This document shows, piece after piece, positions 14,749 through 21,067 of a stretch of DNA of 21,067 bases. Under the pieces are notes generated by a model that was given only the letters and a program-made list of their open reading frames with translations, was not told where the DNA came from and made no database searches. Location: positions 1 through 21,067 of the forward strand of contig JBKPDO010000119.1 of NCBI GenBank assembly GCA_046727955.1. The letters run 5' to 3'. The position numbers and the translations under genes are program-made. Each line of letters begins with the position of its first letter. Within the stretch, counting starts at the first letter, position 1. Source of the stretch: DASVXQ01 sp046727955 (GTDB taxonomy: Bacteria; Actinomycetota; CALGFH01).

Positions 14749-15318
14749 CTAGGTGTTGGGTCGAAGCGTGAGGGCTGTGACGCCGTTCTGGTAGGTCTTC
14801 GCGTTGACAAGCCGCAGGTTGTGCCGGTCGTTGATGTTCTTGAACAAGGGCTTCCCCTGTCCCAGGATCACCGGGTGAAGCCACAGCACATACTGGTCGA
14901 TGAGGCCCAGCGCCGTAAACTGCTGCACCAGGCTGGCGCTGCCCATGATGACCAGCTTCTCGGGTGCCTGCTGCTTCATGTGCTTGATGTCGTCTGGGAC
15001 GATTTCCTTGACGATCGTGGCGTTGTCGTAGCTGCCCCATTCAGCTTTCTCAAGCGTCCGTGAGAACACGAACTTCGGGGTGTGGTTCATCTGGTCAGCA
15101 CCGGGAGCCTCAGCTTCGGTGACATTTGGCCAATGTGCGGCCATGATCTGGTAGGTCGTCCGACCGATAAGGATGGCTTGCATCGAGCTCATGACTTCGG
15201 CGCCCATGTCCTGGCCCATCGCCGGGTCGAAGTTGTCTAGGACCCAGCTCATGTCTTCATTGTCGCCCACCATGAGGTTGTCGATGGTGACGAAGGTGGA
15301 TGCGACGATGTCTCCCAT
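14749..15318 (-). CDS. Dihydrofolate reductase family protein (RibD C-terminal type)
   Basis: The 189-aa frame begins MGDIVASTFVTIDNLM, like other members (usually MGKVVAS.F.TLDG). GRTTY at 52-56, LVIMGSASLVQQF at 122-134 and LWLHPVILGQGKPLF at 145-159 are the typical nucleotide-binding and C-terminal motifs. The family uses NADPH-type cofactors, but most stand-alone actinobacterial members are not true folate reductases and their substrate is unknown. GGGAAGG precedes the ATG by nine bases; a start at 15342 (MKKGRSHH...) is the alternative. The VOC gene follows after 254 bases. Confidence 0.85.
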   Translation of the reverse strand: MGDIVASTFVTIDNLMVGDNEDMSWVLDNFDPAMGQDMGAEVMSSMQAILIGRTTYQIMAAHWPNVTEAEAPGADQMNHTPKFVFSRTLEKAEWGSYDNATIVKEIVPDDIKHMKQQAPEKLVIMGSASLVQQFTALGLIDQYVLWLHPVILGQGKPLFKNINDRHNLRLVNAKTYQNGVTALTLRPNT

Positions 15319-15504
15319 GTGATGTGACCTTCCCTTCTTCATTTCACCCGCATGTCTGGCGGGATTGGGGACGGGATGGGATCCACGGCACGGCGCTTGC
15401 CGCCGGCTCGCTATTGGAGGAGCTCGGGCACAACCCCGCCCGCCAGGGCTCACAAGCGACGACGATCCGGTGATGCACGCGAGTGGCTGCTTGGTCTGGC
15501 GGTG

Positions 15505-16983
15505 TCATGCGGCAGCCTCGACGAACACCGGCGTCGCCGACAGCGGGACTCGAAGGCGGCCGTTGCGGAGCTGTGCGGGGACGGGAGCGCCGAACACATC
15601 GAGCGCGACGGCACCCGGGGATGGCCAGTCCAGGCTGTAGGGGGTGGGCGGTTGGTCTTCGGCGTCGAAGCCGTCGTGGCGCTGCCAGGCGACCAGCAGC
15701 GGCCCGCGGCCGGCGCGGCTGACCTGGAACACGTAGGTGTCGGGCTGCTGGGGGGTGTGGAGGCGGCGGACCTGGGTGAGCCCGTCGAGCTGGCGGGCAA
15801 GCAGGGCAAGGGTGTCGGCGGCGGGGGTGGGGTGGGCGAGCGTGGCGCCCTGGTAGTCCAGGAGCTTGAACTTGCCGAACAGCAGGTCCATCACGTGGTA
15901 GGGGCTCACCGTGCCGGGCGCCTCCTGGGCGAGCTGGAAGCACACGGTGCGGCGCACGCCGGCCGCCAGCGCCAGCAGGTTGCGCACCACCAGGTCGCGG
16001 CAGTTGCCGCGATCGCGTTTGGCCGCAAGCTGTGGCGGGCAGCCGCCCATGAACATCTGCAATGCTGGCGGCAGGCTGTTGATGCGCTGGTAGAGCGCGA
16101 GCATGGCCGGCTCGTCAGGACCCTGCGGCGCCTCGAAGCTCAGCTTGGACAGCACGCCGGGTTCGGCGGTGACCAGCGCGCGAAGGGTTGGCAGCACGTC
16201 GGTGAGGTGTGGCCAGACCTCAGAGAAGGCGAGCGGCAGTGGCCCGTTGTATTCGCCGGCGACGACTGGGCGCTGGTAGCCGAACCTTGCCATCCACGCG
16301 CGGCAGGCCTGGATGGTGGCGGGAATGGTGTAGAGGTCGCCGTAGAGGTGCACGTCGAAGACGTCGAAGCGGTCGGCGCCGTCGCGCAGCAGGTGCTCGA
16401 AGAACGCCACCGCCTGGGGGTCGGCCCCGGCGACGGCGGCCTGCCTGATGGCGTTGGGCGGGGCGCCGCCGAGGATGACTAGGGCGGTGGGGTCGGCCTG
16501 TTTGACCACGTGCCAAAAGGTGTCCAGCTGGGTCAGATACTCGGCGGCGGTCCCCGACCACAGCAGCGGCGTGCACGGCTCGTTCTCGCACTGCCACAAG
16601 CGGACCCGCGGCGCGCAGTGGCGGACCAGTTCGCTGACGAAGCGGCGGTACTGGTCGGGGTCGTTGGCTGGTGAGGGCGGCAGGAACCATCTGGTCGCCG
16701 GGCGCCTAGTGGCCCAGGTGGAGCTGGAGCAGACCTGGATCCAGGCCTCGTCGTCGTCGCTGAGCTGGTCGAGGAAGGCGTCGACCACCCGCCAGACGAA
16801 GCGGCCGGGCTCAGGCTCGACCTGCGACCAGTACAGGCTGATGCGGACGGTGCGGGCGCCCAGCTGCCGCACCTGGGGCAGGAAGACCTCCGGCGCGCCG
16901 AGCAGTCCGAAGGTGACTCCACGCGCGACGCCCAAGCGGATCTCGCTCAACGTCGGTGTGGGTGGATAGGGATAGTCAGTCAT
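15505..16983 (-). CDS. Cytosolic glycoside-hydrolase-like TIM-barrel protein
   Basis: The 492-aa product has no signal peptide. Its barrel shows beta-strand motifs GVTFGLLG, TVRISLYWSQVEPEPGRFVW, LWQCENEP and RPVVAGEYNG. Glu135 in the NEP and Glu244 in AGEYNG sit where clan GH-A enzymes (GH5/GH39-like) keep the acid/base and nucleophile. The C-terminal ~100 residues (LLVAWQRHDGFD, AVALDVFGAPV, VPLSATPVFVEAA) resemble the beta-sandwich that caps such enzymes. Substrate unknown. It is divergent from a TetR repressor, with two palindromes in the 98-base gap, so it is probably repressed by that protein and induced by a small ligand. The reductase gene lies 187 bases downstream. Confidence 0.75.
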   Translation of the reverse strand: MTDYPYPPTPTLSEIRLGVARGVTFGLLGAPEVFLPQVRQLGARTVRISLYWSQVEPEPGRFVWRVVDAFLDQLSDDDEAWIQVCSSSTWATRRPATRWFLPPSPANDPDQYRRFVSELVRHCAPRVRLWQCENEPCTPLLWSGTAAEYLTQLDTFWHVVKQADPTALVILGGAPPNAIRQAAVAGADPQAVAFFEHLLRDGADRFDVFDVHLYGDLYTIPATIQACRAWMARFGYQRPVVAGEYNGPLPLAFSEVWPHLTDVLPTLRALVTAEPGVLSKLSFEAPQGPDEPAMLALYQRINSLPPALQMFMGGCPPQLAAKRDRGNCRDLVVRNLLALAAGVRRTVCFQLAQEAPGTVSPYHVMDLLFGKFKLLDYQGATLAHPTPAADTLALLARQLDGLTQVRRLHTPQQPDTYVFQVSRAGRGPLLVAWQRHDGFDAEDQPPTPYSLDWPSPGAVALDVFGAPVPAQLRNGRLRVPLSATPVFVEAAA

Positions 16984-16999
16984 GGTCGAGAGGGCCTGC

Positions 17000-17014
17000 C
17001 TGAACAGTGTTCAG
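17000..17014. promoter_or_regulatory. TetR operator 1
   Basis: CTGAACAGTGTTCAG, a perfect inverted repeat with a single central base. It is 17 bases upstream of the hydrolase start. Most likely bound by the adjacent TetR protein. Confidence 0.7.
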
Positions 17015-17032
17015 TCCGGGGTGGAGTCTCAC

Positions 17033-17047
17033 CTGAACACTGTTGAG
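17033..17047. promoter_or_regulatory. TetR operator 2
   Basis: CTGAACACTGTTGAG, the same palindrome with one mismatch, centred 33 bp (about three helical turns) from operator 1. It overlaps the proposed -35 box of the repressor gene, which would give autoregulation. Confidence 0.65.
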
Positions 17048-17072
17048 TTGTCAATCCGCGTCCGGGTAGGAT
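17043..17072 (+). promoter_or_regulatory. Leaderless promoter of the TetR gene
   Basis: TTGAGT at 17043-17048, an 18-bp spacer and TAGGAT at 17067-17072. The start codon is 10 bases after the -10 box and has no Shine-Dalgarno sequence, so the transcript probably begins at or next to the ATG. Confidence 0.5.
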
Positions 17073-17081
17073 GCAGCCCCG

Positions 17082-17681
17082 ATGGCCCTTGACCGCGACC
17101 GCATCGTCCAGACCGCCCTGCGCCTGCTTGACGAGGTCGGCCTGGAAGCGCTGTCGCTGCGTCGGCTGGCCAGCGACCTCGACGTCCACGCCTCGGCGCT
17201 GTACTGGCACTTCCGCAACAAGCAGGAACTGCTGGATGAGATGGCCCGGGCGGTAGCCGCAACCACCCCCACCGAGCAGAAGACAACAACCGGAGCGCTC
17301 GCCTGGGATGCCTGGCTGCGGTCAACGGCATACGCCTGGCGGCAGGCGATGCTGTCGCATCGCGACGGCGCGCTGCTGCTGACCGCGGCCCGACCGGCCA
17401 ACGACCAGGTGGCCATCCTGGAGCGACTGCTGGAGGCGCTAGTGGCGGCGGGCTTTTCGCCCGTCGATGCCATGCGTGGCTTCTTCACCATCACCAACTA
17501 CGTACTGGGCGCCGTGCTCGAGCAGCAACGCGGCCCACGTGACGACGCGGAAGAAGTCCACGGCGCGGTCGGGTTGGGTCCGACCCTGTCCGCCGCCAGG
17601 GAGACCGTGCTGGACCGGGATGCGATGTTCGAGCACGGGCTGAGGCTGATCCTGGACGGCATGCGCGCCCAACTCCGATGA
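17082..17681 (+). CDS. TetR family transcriptional repressor
   Basis: The 199-aa product starts MALDRDRIVQTALRLLDEVGLEALSLRRLASDLDVHASALYWHFRNKQELLDEMARAV, a textbook TetR HTH with recognition helix near residues 35-45 and the YWHFRNKQELL signature. LYWH and the all-helical C-terminal part (AWRQAMLSHRDGALLLTAARP, FFTITNYVLGAVLEQQ, MFEHGLRLILDGM) resemble the TetR_C subgroup of true tetracycline repressors. The inducer is unknown. The intergenic palindromes and the divergent hydrolase gene mark it as the local regulator of that gene. Confidence 0.9.
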   Translation: MALDRDRIVQTALRLLDEVGLEALSLRRLASDLDVHASALYWHFRNKQELLDEMARAVAATTPTEQKTTTGALAWDAWLRSTAYAWRQAMLSHRDGALLLTAARPANDQVAILERLLEALVAAGFSPVDAMRGFFTITNYVLGAVLEQQRGPRDDAEEVHGAVGLGPTLSAARETVLDRDAMFEHGLRLILDGMRAQLR

Positions 17682-17684
17682 GCA

Positions 17685-17741
17685 CGACTTCGGGCTGCGC
17701 TGAAGGACGGCGGCCGCTTCGTCGTCCTCGACGGCCGGCCT
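17685..17741 (+). pseudogene. Possible SAM-methyltransferase scrap
   Basis: Right after the TetR stop the plus strand reads RLRAALKDGGRFVVLDGRP, which closely resembles the strand around motif III of class I SAM-dependent methyltransferases (L.PGGRFVVLD). The similarity covers only about 19 residues, with no continuation on either side. It may be a deletion remnant or chance. Confidence 0.3.
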
Positions 17742-17899
17742 GGGCCGCTTGGTGGCCGGGCCGGATGCATCGCACGCAGGCGAGCGCGCCAGGCTTGACG
17801 TTGCCCCAAGGGAAGGGTTGGAGCATGTGTGGCATGAACCGCTCCACGGTGCAGGACACGCGCGCGAGCCGGCACCGTGCATGACGGAAGGGGAATTGC

Positions 17900-19369
17900 A
17901 TGCCACACGAAACGCTTTCCACGCCGACGGGCGATCCCGGCCGGGGCCCGGGTAGCGCACTGGCGGCCGTCACGGAGCACCTACGCGCACAGGCAACCAC
18001 CTACTGCGGGTCCAGCGGGGTTCCCGGGTACCTTGCCGGCGTCTACCACGACGGAGCGCACACCGTCGTGGCCCACGGCGTGGCGAACGCCGCTACCGGG
18101 GCGCCGATGCGCGAGGACACCGGCTTCCTGTTCGGGTCTATCACGAAGGTGATGACCAGCACCCTGCTTCTCCAGCAGGTCGAGCGGGGCACCGTCGCCC
18201 TGGACGAGCGGGTCATCAGGTACCTGCCCGGGTTCGCGCTGACGACGCCCTCGGTCGCCGAGGAGATCAGGGTACGGAATCTCCTGACGCACACCAACGG
18301 GATCGACGCGGATCTGTTCTTCCCTGACGTGAGGGGGCGCACTGCCCTGAAGGTCTTCGTCGAGGAGCTCGGCCAGCACTGCGGGGCCCTCTTCGAGCCG
18401 GACGCCTACGTCAGCTACTCCAACGGCGGGATGATCGTGGCGGGACGCCTGCTGGAGGTGCTAGCGGGCGTGCCGTACCACGACCTCCTCGAGCGGGAGG
18501 TGTACGCGACGGTCGGCATGGACGGCGCGTGCACCTCCGCCGAGGAGGCCATCCTGCGCAGCACCGCCGTGGGCCACTTCCCCGATCCGGCCACTGGGGG
18601 CGCCCGGCGTACCAACATGTTCATGCTGCCGGACTCGTGGGCGCCGGCCGGCGCTACGCCGATCGGCACCATCCAGGACCTGCTCGCCTTCGGCCGCACC
18701 CACCTGGCCGGCGGCGTGTCGCCGTCCGGGCAGCGCGTCCTGTCAGCTGAGTCGACCGCGCGCATGCGGACCGTCGCGCGCGACATGGGGACGCCCAACG
18801 TCCCACCCATGGGGCTCGGCTGGCCTCTCATGCCCTTCGGCGGTACGACCCTGCTCACCCATTCGGGAGCGTCGCCAGGAGGCGTCGCGCTGCTGGCCGC
18901 GGTACCCGAACACGACCTCGTCTTCGCGGCCTTCGGGAACGATCCGCGGGCGATGGCGCTGCACGACCAGTTCCTGCTCTGGCTCCTTGGCCAGCACCTC
19001 GGCCTGGTCATCCCCGATCTGGTGTCGGATCCGCCCGCGGCCAGCGACCTCACCCCCTATGCCGGCACATACCGGTCAAATCAGCTCCGCGTCGACGTCA
19101 GCGTGGTGGACGGCCAGCTCGAAGAGCAGATGACCTACGAACCGCTCGACGGCGTGCAGGAGCGTATCTTCAACGGGTTCTCCGGTGGCACCTACCCGCT
19201 ACCATCGCGCCGCTTCGTCCCCGCCGGCAAGGACCTCTTCGCGCCTGCCGGTGTACCGCCGCAGGCGTTCAACGGGTACTCGCGGCAGATGCTCGTCTCA
19301 TACCACGGTTTCCGCGACGGGCGCCCGGACTACCGCTGCGCGGGTGGCCGCATGAGTCGCCGACAATGA
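17900..19369 (+). CDS. Serine hydrolase, beta-lactamase/class C PBP fold
   Basis: The 489-aa product follows GGAAGGGG at good spacing. The class C motifs are all present: Ser80-x-x-Lys83 in FGSITKVM, Tyr173-Ser-Asn175 in YVSYSNGG, and His321-Ser-Gly323 in LTHSGASPGG in place of the KTG triad. There is no signal peptide, so a cytosolic esterase or amidase is more likely than a penicillin-binding protein. The last 130 residues (LTPYAGTYRSNQLRVDVSVVDGQL) form the lipocalin-like C-terminal domain often attached to such enzymes. The MerR gene begins 38 bases downstream, so the two are probably co-transcribed. Confidence 0.88.
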   Translation: MPHETLSTPTGDPGRGPGSALAAVTEHLRAQATTYCGSSGVPGYLAGVYHDGAHTVVAHGVANAATGAPMREDTGFLFGSITKVMTSTLLLQQVERGTVALDERVIRYLPGFALTTPSVAEEIRVRNLLTHTNGIDADLFFPDVRGRTALKVFVEELGQHCGALFEPDAYVSYSNGGMIVAGRLLEVLAGVPYHDLLEREVYATVGMDGACTSAEEAILRSTAVGHFPDPATGGARRTNMFMLPDSWAPAGATPIGTIQDLLAFGRTHLAGGVSPSGQRVLSAESTARMRTVARDMGTPNVPPMGLGWPLMPFGGTTLLTHSGASPGGVALLAAVPEHDLVFAAFGNDPRAMALHDQFLLWLLGQHLGLVIPDLVSDPPAASDLTPYAGTYRSNQLRVDVSVVDGQLEEQMTYEPLDGVQERIFNGFSGGTYPLPSRRFVPAGKDLFAPAGVPPQAFNGYSRQMLVSYHGFRDGRPDYRCAGGRMSRRQ

Positions 19370-19407
19370 TCTCCCGGCGGCGAGCTGGTCGAAGGAGGAC
19401 CGTACGC

Positions 19408-20136
19408 ATGATCACCATCGGCCAGCTCGCCCGGTACGCCGGCGTGACCATCAAGGCTGTCCGCCACTACCACGCGCGTGGCCTGCTCCCCGAACCGCCG
19501 CGCGACTCGTCCGGGTACCGGCGCTACAGCGCCGAGGATGCCGTCAACCTCGTCAAGATCAGGACCCTCGCGGAAGCCGGCATTCCGCTGGCCCGCATCA
19601 AAGAGCTGCTCGCCGCCGATCCCGACCGGTTCGCCGCAGCGATCACCGACATCGACAATCGTCTGCAGGAACGGATGGCGGAGCTGGGGCGTACCCGGGA
19701 ACGCATCGCCCGGCTGCGCGGCGGGGACCGGCTGTTCGTCTCCGCAGAGGTCGCCGACTTCCTCGACCAGCTACGCCGCCTCGGCGTGAGCCAGCGCACC
19801 GTGCAGATGGAGCGCGACCTGTGGATCGTGCTGCAGTCGGTATCGCCACAGCAAGCCGCCGCCTTGATCGCCGACAAGCGCGAGGCGATCAACGATCCCG
19901 AGTTCCAGGCCATCTACCTCGACCACGACGCGGCATTCGACTGGTCGCCGGAAGACCCACGTCTGTACGCGTTGGCTGACCGTACCCGACGCTGGCTCAC
20001 CGAGCGGCACAGGTCCGGGGACGGCCGGCAGCCGGACCCGGTCATCGCGAAGCTGCTCGCCGGGTCGGCTGGCGCCTCCTCCCCAGCCTGGAAACGGCTC
20101 AGCGAGATCGCCAGCGAGCCGCCGGCCGACCCGTGA
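19408..20136 (+). CDS. MerR family transcriptional regulator
   Basis: The start at ATG 19408 is chosen because GAAGGAGG lies just upstream and MITIGQLARYAGVTIKAVRHYHARGLLPEPPRDSSGYRRYSAEDAVNLVKIRTLAEAGIPLARIKELL is a standard MerR N-terminus; the longer frame from 19366 overlaps the previous gene. The product is 242 aa. Winged HTH at 1-70, dimerisation coiled coil at about 75-105, then a 135-residue C-terminal domain (FLDQLRRLGVSQRTVQMERDLWIVLQ, DPEFQAIYLDHDAAFDW). There are no metal-binding cysteines, so it is a drug- or small-molecule-sensing type. It may control the serine hydrolase operon it belongs to. Confidence 0.88.
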   Translation: MITIGQLARYAGVTIKAVRHYHARGLLPEPPRDSSGYRRYSAEDAVNLVKIRTLAEAGIPLARIKELLAADPDRFAAAITDIDNRLQERMAELGRTRERIARLRGGDRLFVSAEVADFLDQLRRLGVSQRTVQMERDLWIVLQSVSPQQAAALIADKREAINDPEFQAIYLDHDAAFDWSPEDPRLYALADRTRRWLTERHRSGDGRQPDPVIAKLLAGSAGASSPAWKRLSEIASEPPADP

Positions 20137-20311
20137 CGAAACCTGAACTGTCCTCTGTGGACATCACGTGGGTGTGACGGCCACGGTGGCGGCAAGCGAA
20201 CTCTTCCGGACGTGTGGGTGCCAGAAAGTCGGTCGTGGCCACTGAGCTGCGGATTCGTCGACGAGGCAGTCGCGCCACGATGATGGGCGAATGACCCTCC
20301 GACTGCTCGTG

Positions 20312-20747
20312 GGGTGCGGAAATTCGTTCATGCAGCTCGCCGGTACTCATGCAGGAGCCCACCAAGCAGGTCACGCCGCTGGACCCCACCCCGACGGAGT
20401 TCGTCAACGGCATCAGGATCGGCAGGTGGAGCCGGTGGCTCAAGCCTGAGCGCCCGATGTGGCCGATGCTGGTTGTAATGCTTGATGTAGACGCGCAGAA
20501 CCTGCTCCAGATGGCGGCGTCCCACGATCAGCAGCCAGTCCAGGCACTCAGCGCGCACCGTGCCGACCCAGCGCTCCGCGAAGGCGTTCGCGTTGGGCGC
20601 CTGGACCGGAGTCAGCACGATCTCGGCGCCCTCGGCGCGGAAGACGTCGTCGAAGCCACGACAGAACTTTGCGTCCCGATCCCGCAGGACATACCGAACA
20701 TGTCGCCCCTGCTCGCCGAGTACCAGCAGCAGGTTGCGTGCCTGCGT
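20312..20747 (-). mobile_element. Right (C-terminal) half of the rve-type insertion sequence
   Basis: The outer inverted repeat GGGTGCGGAAATTCGT lies at 20312-20327, two mismatches from the complement of 13752-13767. The element is cut at about 20747 in the catalytic domain; sequence beyond shows no transposase similarity. Bases 20137-20311, between the MerR gene and this end, hold nothing recognisable. Confidence 0.75.
20328..20747 (-). pseudogene. Transposase C-terminal half (second Asp and Glu)
   Basis: From 20747 the minus strand reads TQARNLLLVLGEQGRHVRYVLRDRDAKFCRGFDDVF, then EIVLTPVQAPNANAFAERWVGTVRAECLDWLLIVGRRHLEQVLRVYIKHYNQHRPHRAL, ending LLGGLLHEYRRAA and a stop: 139 residues. RDRDAKF holds the second catalytic Asp and RTVRAECLDW-type sequence the Glu. 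Together with the 209 residues at 13670-13044, and a gap of about nine residues, this makes a protein of roughly 357 aa, the usual length. The two halves do not overlap. Confidence 0.85.
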
Positions 20748-21067
20748 GTGACACGAACGTGAAGGAGGGCTTCGATGTAGACGAAGACCACTCTGGAGCG
20801 GTGCTGCCCAAGAGATGGGGGATAGCCCCCCGCGGTCGCCCATGCAGGGGGAGGCCGCAAACCACCGCAAGCTGCGTCGGTCAAGCGCCGCTCGTGGTGA
20901 GCGTTGCGGAAAAGGCGCGCCGTGAGCCCCGGGTTCCGCAGCTCGGGTCGCGCATAGTCCACGAATCTGGGCAGTGACCTGCGGAGATGGGCGATGGCAC
21001 GCGCAGGCGGCGTGTATCTAGGCGCGAGCGTTCGCGCTGGTCAGGAGCCTGGGGCCGGCGGGGTGAG
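20748..21067. other. No recognisable gene
   Basis: Right edge of the window. The minus strand frame into the transposase half is open for about 40 codons but shows no integrase similarity. GGGGG (20817-20821) and CCCCC (20826-20830) form a small hairpin with a 4-base loop. Nothing else identified. Confidence 0.35.

Noticed and set aside
14066..15040. A 324-codon frame extending the VOC protein
   Set aside because: The extension is antisense-phase reading of the reductase gene region; the VOC fold begins at 14494.
15352..16482. A 376-codon plus-strand frame
   Set aside because: Antisense shadow of the glycoside-hydrolase-like gene, whose motifs are clear on the minus strand.
1..21067. CRISPR array
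   Set aside because: No regularly spaced repeats of 20-40 bases anywhere; the 10-bp units at 7834-7863 are contiguous and have no spacers.

Overview
The window is high-GC DNA from an actinobacterium. The composition, the ECF sigma/CU044_5270 pair, a truncated LAL-type regulator, a DUF899 protein and two promoters that look leaderless all point to Actinomycetota. I cannot name a genus. The dominant impression is a chromosomal scrap-yard: intact single genes separated by mobile-element relics, truncated genes and frameshifted genes.

Layout. 1-2001: a minus-strand ECF sigma factor broken by an in-frame amber codon, coupled through an ATGA overlap to an intact CU044_5270-type membrane protein. 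2080-2252: a 173-bp element with perfect 16-bp inverted ends that look like IS6-family ends; one of its ends recurs near 6402. 2857-4900: a VOC protein, the ATPase front of a LAL regulator cut off after about 246 residues, and a head-on lipoprotein. 4965-6970: an HTH-like fragment, two small minus-strand genes and decayed sequence. 6974-7802: an IS6-family element whose transposase has two frameshifts. 7834-7915: a cluster of 10-bp repeats on both strands. 8158-8928: an intact DUF899 thioredoxin-like gene. 9052-9892: a metallophosphoesterase that lost its N-terminus where a DDE-transposase relic abuts it. 10176-10478: the 3' half of a tRNA-Tyr-like sequence, bracketed by two pairs of 9-bp repeats with an exact 11-bp period, resembling an integrative-element attachment site. 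11094-13043: an uncharacterised 410-aa Cys/His-rich protein, divergent from the truncated N-terminus of what looks like a defence-type nuclease/NTPase.

13044-20747 is bounded by two complementary halves of what looks like a single rve-type transposase. The N-terminal half is at the left edge and the C-terminal half at the right edge, both on the minus strand, each with its outer inverted repeat facing inward. Joining the two edges would rebuild the insertion sequence, so the interval behaves like a linearised circle or the product of recombination between insertion-sequence copies. Apart from one small membrane-protein fragment and a possible methyltransferase scrap, it carries intact genes: a VOC protein, a RibD/DHFR-like reductase, a cytosolic glycoside-hydrolase-like protein, a divergent TetR repressor with two palindromic operators between them, a serine beta-lactamase-like hydrolase and a MerR regulator.

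Working relationships supported by sequence are: sigma with CU044_5270 (extracytoplasmic signalling, now probably dead), TetR with the glycoside hydrolase (shared operator region), and serine hydrolase with MerR (38-bp gap, same strand). Everything is read by eye; family names are from motif recognition, not searches.
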